Shown here one piece after another: positions 35,021 through 49,200 of a stretch of DNA of 64,000 nucleotides. The stretch's first letter is position 1. Each line of letters begins with the position of its first letter. The position numbers were made by a program, and so were the translations under genes. Under the pieces are notes generated by a model, which searched no databases, had not been told where the DNA came from, and worked only from the letters and a program-made list of their open reading frames with translations. The stretch is taken from positions 62,001 to 126,000 of the forward strand of contig JABVXV010000059.1 in assembly GCA_013365325.1 (NCBI GenBank), read 5' to 3'. This stretch comes from Dipetalonema caudispina. Lineage: Eukaryota > Nematoda > Chromadorea > Rhabditida > Onchocercidae.

Positions 35021-38000
35021 AGATAATCGACTCTATCTTCTATCTATATATATATGCTCATTCAAACGGTGACGTGGAAACATTAAATACTTTTCATTCT
35101 AATGTCAAAGTGACGTGGAATTTAATGCGAATAATTGATATGATGAAGCTCAAAAAATATGGTGCAAAATAAAAATTTCATTCAGCGCAATATGTTCGCC
35201 CATTTGTTCAATAGTGTACAACTTTAATATCAAATAACAAAATAGTAATGATTGACTGATTTCAGGAGTAACTAGAAAGGTTATAATATACATGTTTGGT
35301 AATTCTGGAGAACATGGTAATACTAAAACCGTAGAAAAGTTACCATCTTATAATATAATATTATCCATGAAGTGATTATTCAGCTTTCATAAATTAGCTG
35401 TGAAAATTTTTTAAAATAAACAAACTTCACTGTTACTACAAGCAGATCTTTTGATATATTTCTGATCGATTTTTTGTTTTGGATATATGCTCAGGTTATT
35501 ATTTACCTCAATCATACGGGGATTTCCCTTTCTATCTAAGTTGCCTTATTGGTTGCAGCAATTACTTGAATTAATATTTTCTGCAAAAAAAAAAAAAATC
35601 GAAGATAAGTAGATATCGCCTCTTTATCAATTAAATTGGACAACTTCTTTGACATTCAGACAACTTCTTTGATGTCGATTACATTTCATAAAAATGCAGA
35701 GGTCAACTAGATATCTGATGTAGCGTGTGAAGAATCAGCGTTCTCATCGTTAAAAATCTCTCCCACTCTTATCTCTTCATATTTATTCGATTCTATTCCT
35801 ATAAATAATGCGAAAATTTGTAACAGGGTAAAACAGGATTAGAGATCAAAGGTGGAAGTAATAAGAGTAAAAAGAATGATCGATTATAAGAACAATCGTG
35901 TGTCGCAATTTCATAACAAACATTAAACATTGCTATTTGCAGTCTTTTACACAACGATGATCGTATGTGATTAATATCACAACATCGTCAAATGATATCT
36001 TACGAAAACAGTCGAACAATACAGGGAATCTTCTATTGGCCTAAAGAGTACTGTAGCCTAACTAATCATATCTTCATTCCTAGGCAAACATTATCTGCCT
36101 AACATTCTGTAGCAAAAATGAAAATGTAAACTTTAAATCTTAGAATATTTTCTATTTGTCCTTATTCGAAACAGAAATGATAATTGACTCTCATTGTGAT
36201 TGTCAATTTATTGATTTTCATTAAACTTTCGATGACCTTTTGAAAGGTAACCTCGAACGAATTGCATTTGTGATACTTTACATTGAATACATGTTATAAT
36301 AATTTAAACTAACCTGTTCCATGCATGTAGTTGTAGTTGTATTATTGTACAATAATTGCTCAAATAGATAAATTTTATAGTAATTGCTGCAGAAACTTCT
36401 TGCAACCTTCAAAAGATACGATGAAACTAAATGACTGATTGATTGGATTTCTAATTCATATCATAAAGTATGAAAGATTTTCGATCCGATATTTCCAACA
36501 GATTTATAATACTGAGTACTGTGGGTGACATATGATTTGTAGATTTTAGATGGAAAATATGATAAAGTAACAATCGTACAACATTATTCAAATTATTAAT
36601 TGATTTTTAACTCGAAAAAATTATTGTATTTTTAGCAAAAATTAATTAACTAAAAGTAACAAATATTGTTTTTTTTTTTTTTTTAAAAATGTCCAAACAA
36701 TGCCATCTTTAATTTATGGAAAAAAAAGGATCTGAAAATGAAATCAATCTTTTCATTTTTATGTATCACCTGAAATTCAAATCAAATTTTTTTTTTTTTT
36801 TTATTGGACCGGAACTTAAAATTTTAAACATCTCTATAACTCACATTGATTCTTTGCTTTGTTGATTAGCATAAACTATTGACTAAGTGATCAATTAGAA
36901 TAGATGAAAATTTGTTGAAATTAAAACTTAACAATAATTAATCATTGTAAGCAGATAGCAAACTAATATGAAGCAAAATCTTCTACAAACGTTTTAATCT
37001 AATTCGTATATTTCATATTGTTAATATCAAATCATAACTAATTTATTGCAATGATACCACTTCCTTACTATTATAATTACTCAAAAGATAAATGGTACCA
37101 TCATTAATTCCCCAAAAATTATCCATTGTATTTAAACTTTCTACTATCGTAGATGTACAAATGACAATCAATCAAAGATTTTATGTTGATAATTATTCCT
37201 TATACTCAAAAAACACTACATAATTCTAGCATAATCCTGAAATTAGAAACATTATTTCATAGTTAATTACTATCTTCAAAAATAAGGAAAAACAAAATTA
37301 GTATGGTGGTTTCTATTTGAGTGATGATAATTCAACCTAACTTTTAGAAAAAGATACATTTCGTGGATTAAAAAAATTCCTCTCATGTATTACTTTCTAT
37401 CATTTGAAATTATTAAAATAATGGATAAAATAACAAAACCAAAACTTACACAATGAGAGATCATTCTTAATTAGCAGTAATATGTAATATCAGCAAAGAC
37501 AATATTTAACATATCATCCATATCTTTTCCTGATTATGATCATAATCCTCTCATAAACATTTTATCCTTCCAGGATAATGATTTATCAAAAGTTTAGCTA
37601 TCATTTCATCCTCTTATCAAATCATTGAGTGCTAGCAAAGTAACTAATCATTAAATGTTCTTATTAGTAAGTATCAACAAATTTTCTCACATATATCAAT
37701 AAATTAGTCGTAAGTAAGTTGTGACATTAAAACGTACCATTTTACATCATTTAACTGAAAGAAAAAAAAGAAAAAAACTTGTCAACTTTAAAGATAGTTC
37801 CCAACTTGATGTAAAAGTTTTGCGGGATTGTAATTTTCATACTGATCCGATTTGGAGATTCATGAAATTGAAACATGAAATGTTGTCAGAGTGCAATTCT
37901 GAGACCCTTTGAAACTTTGGGGATGATTGAGCTTTGGGTATATGTTTAAGGTTTGTTTTGTTTCACGCTACACGTGTCATATTTTAGAATAAACTATAGA

Positions 38001-38470
38001 GATCACGTACGTCGATTTTACTCTTTTACCTTACTCCTTTTTTTTTTTCTTTACTGAAAAAATTTTATACCGGAATAAACAACTGTAATTGTAGCGCTGA
38101 ATTGATTTAAACACTTCTATTAGCTCAGTTGTTTTCTTTACAGTCTACCATTTCTACTACATATATGAACTATTTAGGTGAAGTTAAGCAAGTTTATATT
38201 CCATTCGATGATGTTAATTGCTATAATATAATAAAATACTTATATTAAAAAAAGTTTAATTCCGTTTAAAAATTACCATATATGCTTCAGAAGTACAGTG
38301 CAAGTTTACTCTTTTTCTCTAAAGGGAATTTGTTGTTGGACGTTGTTGTAATTCCATTTCTATTAATCTCTTGCTTTTTTTCTAGATACAATCTTTCCTT
38401 GTCTATTAAGAAAGCTAGCATTTTTGTGATTATGTTTAAATGTTATAATTTTTATCATAATGCATAACGT
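35021..38470. other. Intergenic, no gene seen
   Basis: After the collagen 3' UTR, 3.4 kb of AT-rich DNA without domain-bearing frames. Poly-T tracts occur near 36668-36684 and 36788-36802. An open frame at 37721-37912 has no ATG start and no recognisable content. Confidence 0.6.
35168..35173 (+). promoter_or_regulatory. Poly(A) signal of the collagen gene
   Basis: AATAAA, 147 bases after the collagen stop codon, a typical nematode 3' UTR distance. Confidence 0.5.
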
Positions 38471-38483
38471 TGCCTTCAATCAG
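38471..38483 (+). promoter_or_regulatory. Candidate trans-splice acceptor of the RBM33-like gene
   Basis: The sequence tgccttcaatcag is a good nematode 3' splice site 22 bases before the ATG at 38506, with no coding exon recognisable upstream. Confidence 0.4.
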
Positions 38484-38505
38484 ATTTCGTTGAGAACTGT
38501 AGAAT

Positions 38506-41500
38506 ATGGACGAGGAAGAACTACTGTTGGAAGCACCAAGCACATTTGTAAGTTTTATGCGCATGTTGCACAGTACCATTCAGCGCTTTATGCAAAATGC
38601 TTTTATATTTCTTTGGTCACTAAGAACACTATAGTTTAAGATTATAGATTAAGATATAGATTAAGGTATATTAAGAACTTTGTACTGAATTAGCCGGCAT
38701 TTTTGTTATTCATGTGCTCGTCTATATTTATGTGAGCTTGACTATATGAAAATGTGATATCAGACCAACCATTCCAAATTTAGTTTGTCAAGCAGTTTAG
38801 AGTTTGTTAAAAATGATTCTCCAATTCACTGGTAACATTTTCAGGATGTTAGTAATCTAAGCGAACTAGATGAATCGGCAATTTTGGGTGATGACGACAT
38901 TCAGGAGGAAGGAAGTGTAAAAGATGAAATTGTGGAACACAATGAAGAAGCCGAAGAACTTGATTATGACGAAGATTTGGAAGCCGAGAAAGCACCACGT
39001 TCATCTAAATTTACTTCTGAGCGGGTATTCTAATGCTTTCAGTATTTTATTATGCTTTCGATTTTTGGATAGATAGCTTGGATTGAGGCAAAATACTACT
39101 CTAACTCTTAAGCGACGAAAAGAAGCAGTATGCTTTATGAAAACACTAACCTCTAATGTTTTAGGCACTAATGCAAAGGCGTTCATTATTGAACGAAACA
39201 TCGTCTAAAAGGGAAGATCAAAATCGAAATGTTCCGACAAACAGCACTTCAGCCAGTAAATCGGTAACACGTTTTACTTTCTTTTACTCGCATTACAATG
39301 TCCTTTTTTTTTTCTTTTGTGTTTACTCACTGTTAATACTTTTTGCTTTACCAATACATATTTTGAGATAATATGAGTCAGACAGAATGCACAAAATTAC
39401 AAGAATTATTTAAGAATTCTCAGCTGAAATTTGTTTGAATGTTTGATTAGAAAGCCACATTTCAGCGTATGGGGATATCTCAGGAATTTATTAGTTTTTA
39501 TACCCGGATAAGAAAGAGCTATACTAATCTTCGAAATTTCAAACTTATAATTTTGTAGTAAATACCCAATGTTGTATAATTTTAAAGGTTGAACCAATAA
39601 GTTTGGAGGAAGACTCATCACCAGTATCTCAAGTACAATCGATGAACACTACGATAACAAGCACAACTCGTGCACCAAAAGTTTTCATCAACCCTCATCA
39701 TAGAGGCGTTATCAGACCACAAGTATCATCATCATCACACAGCTGTAAGGATATCCTTGGATTTGACAGTTTATTGTCTCTTTTCATTAGGCAATAAACA
39801 TAGCTGAAATTTTTGAAAGCATCTTGTATTTTCCAAATTCTTCTAACTGTAATCGCTGTCTTTTGATGATAACTTTACTATGATGTTCTAAGTTCTTGTT
39901 TTCTTGTTTTAGTGCACGTCCTAGGGATTTAGAAAGTTTTTTATCCTTAGATTTCTTAAACACTTAGAAAATAGTTGTTGTAGTGAAGTAAAGCCCATAT
40001 TATTGCAGAGTTATAAGTCGCATCAAAATGTTATTGAAAAGCGATTTAGGCTGCTGCAATTTTATGTGAATCTTAGATTCTAAAACCATTACTCGTAAGT
40101 CTTCTTAAACTTTATTTTCTTTAAATCATTTTCAGTGCCATTGCCATGGGAAGCAGCAGTCAGAGTTCCTAGTGTACCAGGTTTACGGCATCCGGTAGCT
40201 CTTCCACTACCAAATAGCGTCACAATATTACCGCAAGTGTCACATTCTCTTCCTTTTCCTGTAAGTTTTCCTGTAGCGAAATTTGGAAAGGAATATGAAG
40301 CTTGGAACCTCTATGAAACAGTTAAGAAATATTGACCAAAAATGACTTCCTATCACAAATAAAACAAACAGTTATGATGTCGTGTATTACCTTTATGGAT
40401 ATTCATCAAGATTGAAGATTTAACCGTCAGTCATTTCCCCCACTGATTGAAGTTGCTGGTGTTCCGAACTAATTGCATTTAGTCAGCGATATGTAGCTTC
40501 CAGAAGCTTGCTTTGAACTTTCGAAAATAAGTTTCTTATTTTGGCGTCACCCAGAAAATTAACTCTTACATTACCATAAATTATCCAAATTTTATTAGAG
40601 TACAAAAATCTGGAGTGAAAACATCAAATACATAAGTGTGTAACAGCCTGCATCAGTGAGCTTTCGAATGCTTCAAGCAAATACCATAAATTTGAAGTCT
40701 TACTTTGATTAAAAATTGTAAATCCTTTAAAATTTAAAAAATGTGTTTACACTGTTTAGCTTTATCCTTCATTATATATGACAGTCCACGATTTTCATCC
40801 TTCTTTTGGTAGATTTTAACGTTTCAGATTGTTCCATCGTCATCCGCAGATTTCTCGCGCCCACCACCGCATATAGTGCCACTTCCAAATTATTCTACAC
40901 CACCTCCATCTGTTTACCCTAATCAGTTTATGGCAGAGTCTCTTGGCCTAATCCCGTCCGTTGGACAATGGGATCAAATGGTGGAAGGTTTTCTGCGTCG
41001 TACGACGGCTCGTAGCAGATCTCGCTTCTCACGTTCACCACGTTCTTCCTCTTCTTCACGTTCAAGGTTTATCTAATTATTTCAAGAATTGTTTTGGCGA
41101 AGGGTATATATTTTTGTAAGGCTTGTTGAGTAATATTCGTATATATGATTTGATTAAATCATCTTCGAAATTCACTACAGTAATGTCAGAATTCAGTTGA
41201 TTAATATAATAAGATGGGACGAAATTCTGCTTGTGAGGAGTTCTTTAATTATTTCAAAGTGTCTTTAAGGTAGAAATAGATCGAGTTACTGATATATGTT
41301 TAATTAAATTGATTTTATGAAATTTAATCCACAGATCGCGTTCATATTCATCGCATTCCTCAAGTTCTACAATATCATCACGTTCCTCTTCACGTTCACC
41401 TTATCGCCGAGTTCATTCACACAGTCGCCGTTCATCTTCACGTCGTCCATTTAACTATCGTTCAAGGTTGATATTCCACACATTCCCTATTTGATAAAAT

Positions 41501-42983
41501 TCCGTATAGTTTCTTTTAAACTGTATTATGTAGAATAATATTCGCAGGCTTATTATTTTTTCAAAAAAGCTTAACTGGATGCTATCAGTTAGAAAATTCG
41601 GAAAAAAAAAATCGTTAAGATTTTCAGTCTGATTGCGGAAAAAGATCGTTGATACTTTTTGTGTGGGTTGTTTTTTTTTTCTTTTTCAATAACATTATTG
41701 ATGTTTTAGGAATGAAGTGATACGTCGACGTCCCGGAGACCGTTTGAGACAATCTGGCGATGGTCGCAGAGAATCAGTATACCATTCCGATCGTACCAGA
41801 AGTCGTGCAAATGATGTAGCAAAGCAGGTCAGTTATGTGGACACCTCTAAATTTCTTGTTTTAAACATTTCTGAGATACTTTTTTCTGAAATTTTAATTG
41901 CTTCAGGAAAAGACCATTGAATGTGCGAAAGCGATTGGTTTAGATAGTGAATATTTAACAAAGCTGGAAGAACAGAAAAAAATGCGGGAAGTAATTTTAC
42001 GGAAAAAGGAAGAACGACGTATTCAAACTGTCCAACGTCTTGGAGGACCAATTTCTATATCCGACCAGAAGTCTGTGCGACAGTTGAGTCGTACCGGTAA
42101 TTTTGATGAACGCCGAGTTGAACGCAGTCGAAGAATGGATGAAGAACATTCTAACAGACGGAAATTTGACAGTAGGACACGAAAAGCTAGTGGAATTCGA
42201 AATGGTAGAAAGGAGCCTGTGAGTGGCACAAGCAGTGACGTTTCACGAGAAACTGCTAACAGTGGCCGGCTGGAAGCATCAGTTTGTGCGGAAAAAGGTG
42301 TAGCGACTAGTAGTAGCAATAATACGATACAAAAGATGGAATCTACAGCGGCAGGAAGTGATCGCAGTATGGAACAAACGGCAGTAGGAATTACTGCTGC
42401 TGCAACAACTACAATCACATCAATTCGTCGTGCTAAACGGGAAAACGAGCAGAATCCGGAGCGATCGCGGAAGAAGAAGGCTTATTTGGCCGTTATTGTC
42501 AACTCATTGAATCAGGCTCCGATTAATGTGGACAGAATCAAGATCATTGCTGAGACTGTTGGGCCCACCAAGGTATCGAAGATTTTTTTGTGAACTTCTT
42601 TCTCAGAAATGTACTCTGTTCTAATAGTATAATATGAAGTACAACGGGACACTCGATTGAATCGAGAATGCTTTGTATGAGGGTAATCAGGGTTAACTGT
42701 TTACTGGTTCAATGAAGGTTAACCGTGTTCTGGTTCTTTCTATATGTTGAAAAGAACGAAATCTTTCGTTAAAAGAATGTATAGCTGAGTGCAGAAAAGT
42801 AATCACTGGTTTATTTAGAAAGTGTGGAGATCTTCGGAGAATACAGTATCGCTTATTTTTGAGGAACATGAGAGCGCCAAGAAATTCATGTTTCATTATC
42901 ACAAGTTTGTTCATATTTTATTATCATATAACATTTTACGTCAATCAGTTTTGTTACAAGATGTTAGTTCAACCATGCTATGA
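38506..42983 (+). CDS. Acidic/RS-rich protein with C-terminal RRM-like domain, RBM33-like
   Basis: Ten exons (38506-38547, 38845-39024, 39165-39263, 39588-39744, 40136-40260, 40828-41066, 41335-41466, 41710-41827, 41907-42572, 42819-42983) give 640 residues in consistent phase. The N-terminus (about 15-75) is very acidic with SNLSELDESAILGDDD. A Pro-rich central part follows (about 160-260), then an RS-rich stretch (about 265-340) typical of splicing and mRNA-export factors. A helical basic segment comes next, KTIECAKAIGLDSEYLTKLE then EEQKKMREVILRKKEERR. The end (about 556-620) has beta-like AYLAVIVNSL, a helix, VWRSSENTVSLIFEE and a second helix, matching an RRM fold split by the last intron. 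Vertebrate RBM33 shares the order acidic, Pro-rich, RRM at the end; that link is tentative. The stop at 42981 assumes no further exon. Confidence 0.7.
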
Positions 42984-45900
42984 TTGGAAATTTAAGAAGT
43001 CACTGTAAATCGGAGTGTATGGATTAGATGGAAAGATGCTGGAAAAAGCATCATATGAAATTATTTGGTTCAGTAGTAAAGTTCATAGAAGTGTCTATTA
43101 TATAGCATTCCCTCATTAGGATTCCTGGGAGAATTGTCCCTGGGGCTATTATTAGTGTAAAGGTATTATTTCGCTATTGTAGATTAGTAAAAACTATTAG
43201 TTGGTGAAAACATTCAGGCATCCATTCATTGCATAACATCACTCCACTTTTAGTCGAGTAATCCACGGTGTACAACTTGCTGTAACGCTACAGAAATTGT
43301 TCGCTAATTTGACGGAACTTCCATGATGATTGCCTCCGTTGCTGTTGGTGAGATTTATGAAACTTTCTTCAGTTGACGAAAAGAAAAGTATCGCTTGGTA
43401 GCTATTCATTTCGAGCATTATCTCTTAAATTCTTAGCATTATCATTAAATCTGTAGGTTCGAGTAGCTACGATAAGGAAGTATATTAGATGAAACTAGTT
43501 CAAGTCAAGATATTCAAGCTGGACTCCATATCTACTATTTTTTCAAATGTGGTCTTATGAAAGGGATAGCGATTGTAATAATTAATAATTGATAAAGTAA
43601 GTATTATATAATCATTGTAGTTTTTGTTCTTGATGTCACTGCTTACGTTTTTATTCAAGTTATTCGTGTTTTTCACACTAAAGAATAACTGTTCTTATTG
43701 TTCTAATTTTAATGTTCCTAGAAAAGTATAACTTTGATTACTGAAAAACGCATCAATGCTACTTTATCGTTCCAACAATTCTTTAATGTCTGCATTGGTG
43801 AACAGTGAATAATTTTATTTTTTTTATTTTATTATTTTGTTGCCTATTTTTCTTTTGGTGGGATACATGTTGATCTTTGACTTTAATCCTCACAAATTTC
43901 GGAAGCATAATTTCGCTGAAGCTTAAAATTCCCATCCTGCGAATTTATTAAATGTTGCTTACGATCGACAGCAGTTGTTGAACAATGAATTTTTTGCTTT
44001 TATTATTTCGTTGCCGTATTTTTTCCTTTGCAACGAAAATTTGGCTTTAATATTCGCAAATTTTAGAAGCCTAATATCTTGAAGCTCACAGTTTCCATTG
44101 TCTGAATTTGTTAGATGCTTGTTTCTGACAAAATCTTTTCATGTCGATGAACAGTGAATGATTTAATCTATTTTGATATTTTGATATCGTATTTTTCCTT
44201 CTGCTAGGACATAAATCATGTAGTTTTTGGCTTTAATCCTTACAAATTTCGGAAGCTTAACTTTTGTGAAGCTCACATTCCGCTTTTTGTCAATTTATTA
44301 AATGCTTATTCCTAATATGATAAATTAAAATCTATTTTTATCAAATTTCGGTTCGGTTTTCGCTTTTGATTTAAAGCGGAAGGAGATCTTCATCATTTTT
44401 GATTCACTGTTAACCATACGTCGCATCCATGGATTTCATGTTGTTATAGGTTATATTTTGCTCCTAATTTTGAGTTTTTCGTGAAGTCTGTTCTAATTTG
44501 TACTCAAATCGAGGAACATTACTTGAATCTTTTGGATTAAATCGAGACGTGATCGGAAGGGAATTCATTCTGTATTGTTTTACATTCCTAAAATTCGTGG
44601 GCATATTCAGAGAAGACTTCTTTAGTAATTCCGAAAGTAGATGCAATGATTCCTTGATCACTGATATTCGTGAAATTTGGTCGTTTGTGTACTGTTCTAA
44701 GAAACTGTCCATTTTCAATTAATTTTGTGGTTCAGATGCATATTACTGTCATATAAACTATTGTTTCTTGTCCATTCTATTAAACAAAGTTCGGGACTTC
44801 GTTAGATTTCTGATTATATGTCATTTTCAAATAGAATTATACCAGAGTTCAACTATTAATGCACGCACTTTTTAAAATCTAGTTTTTCGAAGTTTTCCAC
44901 GCTCTTAGAAAATGCACCGTACAATATCACTATGTATTTCCGTAACGGCCTGTGAATATTTAATCAATGAATTTCAGTTAATTGATTCCCTAGTAGTTAA
45001 CAGATTCATGTGGTATAATGGACGATTCTTACACATAATTACGGGTATAAAGAAATCTCAGTCATCGTGACATCTTTTTAATTATTCCAGTTCCTGTATA
45101 CTGCTATTTCATTACTCTCAGTGCAGTACTGGCTCATTGTAATGAGCAAGTAAAAATGGTAAATAAAAGATGTTTTTTATTCATGCATTTTTTTTCGATT
45201 TATTTGTATAGCTTTTTTTCTAAGCACAATAACACCGTACCTCTTGTTGTTCGCATATTTTCTCAAATCAAAAAAAGCAAACTGTAAAACACTAATACGG
45301 GTACTAAAATAAATATGATTTGTTGTGTTGTTTCTTTAAAACATTGAAGAGTGATTCACTACCAAGCGATTAAAGAAATCGCAGGAATTCTCGTATTCCG
45401 TTCCTTGATGAATTATGACATATTCTTCCTTATTTCCAGACTTTCGTAGCATAAGCTACTTACCTTCACTTTCACTGTTGCTAATACATTTTTTGCGAAA
45501 TTTCTTGATAATATTTTTGTAAAAACAAGTTGGCAGAAACGTGTACATTAAAGGAGAAAATAACGAAAGATGAATCACAACAGTGAAGATACTACGAAAT
45601 TGAATGTCTTTAGCAGGGAATAATCGAGTTTTTCTCGCCAACTTAGAGATTTACTTGTGAATACAGTATCAACGCCATTCTCGACATACAAAAAGCCAAG
45701 CCTACAAAGTTAGTTTCATGCCGGAAAGAACCAGTTTGATGAATTAACTGTCCAAGAAAACCTAGTTGACATTCTCCAAAAGTACCCTGAAAAGGCAGAA
45801 CAGTGTGATCCAGTCAATTATGCATACAGGAACCAATATAACTACACTACAACTAAAAGAAAGTACCACTTGCGACACTTTGTGATCTTACATGAGTGAT

Positions 45901-46260
45901 AATATTTTTATTGACAAAAAACCAAAAAAATATATAAAGTACATCATTATTCAAACATAAAACAACACATCCTTTCGTGAGAAGTGTTCCGCTAACGACA
46001 CCAATATCAGTATTTAATTCGCTTGGCGAGGTCGCTGAAACTTTTAAAATTAGTAGAGTTCTGAGTTCTTGAAAAACAAAATGGAGATTTGAAATTACTA
46101 AACCTATAAAACTAATAAAAAATAATGCGTGGCCAAGATTTCATCTGGTTCGCACCTTAACTAATTTCAAAATACCTCCTTGCACTACTCTCAATCTCCT
46201 TCTAAGAAATATAATATAGTAATTTGCCTTCTACTTTTACACTAAACTTATTGCAAAATC
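42984..46260. other. Intergenic between convergent genes, with a degenerate repeat
   Basis: The RBM33-like gene and the RED gene converge here. The spacer holds a three-copy degenerate repeat (listed separately). It also has ambiguous minus-strand open frames at about 44464-44712 and 45260-45810, discussed among the findings but not supported well enough to call as genes. Confidence 0.55.
43798..44316. repeat. Degenerate tandem repeat, three copies of about 170-180 bp
   Basis: Copies start near 43798, 43978 and 44147. Shared landmarks, in order: gaacaRtgaat, a T-rich stretch with ttgccRtattttt, ttgRctttaatcctYacaaatttcggaagc, taattt..tgaagct, then aatttattaaatgctt. Copies differ at many positions and by small indels, so the duplication is old. 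No open frame is conserved among copies. Confidence 0.8.
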
Positions 46261-49200
46261 TTACGATCTATGGCCTTCTACTTTTCGCTTTTCAAGTATC
46301 TTAGTTATTTCGGAAAATTCACGATCCAATTTATGCTTCTCTCGATCTGGAGCACTTTTTCTTGTTTTCCGTCCATCATTTGTTTTCACTCCGAACTGAT
46401 ATGCCGCTCTAAAATACAAATAAAAATATCAAATTAGGAGCTTTTAATATACTCTGAAACAGGACTGATGTAGCCCATTAATAATGACTGCAATGAACAC
46501 CCGAAGAGTTGCCTAAAGATCTAGGATCTTTCCATGAGAAAATATCTTCAACTCATTAGAGATATTCAGGATGTTGACGGTCTTTCTTTTTTTGCTGAAT
46601 TTCCAAATGATCTTTTTTTGCAGTCTTCTACATCCCTAGAGCTAATTTAACTTTGATATGGTCCTACTTTGGCATAGCTTCTTTCGATTCCATATATTTT
46701 TCATAATCTTCGTGATCCTCGAAATCCCAACGTTTTACTGGACCTCGTCTATTTCCCTGAAAATTTACTTCTTTTAAATTTCAATTCTAAACGCAAGAGT
46801 TTAGCTGTCTTTCTATTTAGACCATCCTATGTATAGAATTTCACATTTCCTCCTTATCTGACCGCAGATAAGATTATTTGGTCAATCAGCGGCTGAGTGG
46901 AAGCTTATTCGTTCAACAACATCACTGTTGAGAGTATAAAATGTAAACACTTCATTTCTACTTACCATATCCATTTTTGAGTAATCAGCTTCGTCATCAC
47001 TTTCTCCGGCAGCTTCATACATACCGCCTGGATAACATTCCGCATAACCCTCTGTTTCCATGGACACTTTTTTCTTCTTTTCAGGTGGTACATCATTTTC
47101 GATCAATTTTACTACTTCCCGGCGTTCGCCGCGTCTTTCATCGTCTCGCACACGACGTTCCCGATCCCTATCTCGGTCTCTCCCTCTCTCGTAATCACGA
47201 TTCCTGTCACGATCGCGATTCCTGTCTCTGTCACGATCTGGCTCGCGATCGTCGAAGTATCTGGATTTAAACTTCGAAATAAGTATATACATATTATGAT
47301 AATATGGTTTGTTTTTATAATATGGTTTGTTGGTCTGTCTTATTTATAAACTCAACATAAAGAAATAAATTCTAAATCATTTGATTAGTTTTCATATAAC
47401 TTCAAATGGAAAAAAATATGCAACTGATGTCCTCATTTCCGATCTCACTTAATAATGATATGCTTTTTGAAAAGTGCAAAAGAATACAGTATTGCGAAAG
47501 AAATCACGTCGTATTTGAAGGCATGGTAAAACACATAACTAATTATATTAAAGGAAAGTATGAGAATATGTTAAAAGTTACGAAGAAGGTTTCGGACGTT
47601 TTCGATCCCGATCACGTCGCTCTCGATCACGATCATTCCTGGAAGTAGTAAAATCACGCTGATCGTCAAATATTGGTTGTGATGCTATCTTAGCATGCTC
47701 GTCGTTCGTACCTTCCACTTTCTTCTTTTTTTTCTGTGTATCGGCGCGCAAGTATGATAGAACTTGTGTAAGTTTCTGAAAATTATAGGAAGTGACGGAG
47801 AAAAAAACTTGGTTAAGTAATCATCAAAGCTCTTCCAAAATCAAACTGAATTACCTGAATAAGCATATTGCTAGTGTTGATATCATGGGTACTTTCCGTC
47901 ACGGGACAATCATGAACGGAACGTAGTAAAGTAGTAGGTAAATCGTTATCTTCCTCCTCCAGATCTACCACATAAGCCATGCGACCTTTCCTAAACTTTC
48001 ACTTGCAATCATGAAATTAAAAATAAAGTGAGGAAAAAATTGAAATTACGATAAATATAGCAGCAGTCTTACCTGAACAATTCATTACATGTAGGAAGTT
48101 CATTCTGAAACAATGCTCGATGAATGTTTCGAACCATCCGATTATCCGATTGCGGTTCACCCTTTTGACTGTCTTTCTGGAAACATGGGAAAGCTCAGCA
48201 AAAGTACTACAACTTTTATTACAGAGCTTTTGAAAGAGTGAAGTAAAGTGTAGGAAAATCAGTCTTGTTTTTTTATGACAAAACTTCCTCTTTACTTACA
48301 GACAAGTTAACCATATTTTAGTTGCAACAAACTCGCACGAGCAAAAAAAAAAGAAAAAAAAAAGAAACAAATGCAGATGTTGGAAAATCTTTCGACAAAA
48401 GATTATGACTTACATTATATTGTGATTCCAATGCTTCATCATTTTTCTGTTCTCTCATAGCAATTTCTGAACGAACTTTATGCAGCAATGAGTAGTCCAA
48501 ACCTTTCACTAAATGAGTATGCTCCATATCACCACCAAGATATTTACTTTCCTGCAGATTTGTTCCTTACATTCATTAGAACTTATCATCAGACTCAACT
48601 TTCTCACATCAATAATAAAGATGAAGATTCTTGCAAGAAGTCCTCTAAAATTTCCAGAAACTTAACATGAAATTAGGTAATAAAGTACCTGGATTGCCTG
48701 TTTCCTTCGCTGTGCCGCATCAGCTGTTGCACGTACATCACCAGGTACTGCTCGGTAAGCATTATTTGCATGTAAATCATCAATATTATCATCTTTTCCA
48801 ATTCCTTTTCGTCTTTCTTCTGCTCGATCACGATAATTTTTTAAAATTTCGTTTAAATTTGATGGTCCTGTAATATTATTTCCCTTCTACTAATATATAG
48901 CAACTGCATTTCCTGTCATTAATAAACAATGAATAGTTGTGAATTAGGCACAGTTAGTTTTCCCATCTCTTCTACCACGCGTTAACGGATGTATTTCATA
49001 TCTCTACAACTATCAAAACTGATGTGTTTACACGAACCGAATATATCGTCTTCATCATCTATACTATTTCGCTCCCTTTGTTTCTTGGCCTTGGTACCAG
49101 TGCCGTGACTTCTTTTCGAACTGCAAGCAAAATATGTTCGTCATGCAATTTTCAGCAATTATAGCTTTACCCCTTCAAAATAATCTTTCGCTATCGTTTT

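Noticed and set aside
37721..37912. 63-codon plus-strand frame
   Set aside because: Starts at GTG and has no recognisable motif or exon partners.
44498..44722. Plus-strand frame opposite the 44464-44712 minus frame
   Set aside because: No ATG at its start region with context, and codon composition is poorer than the opposite strand.
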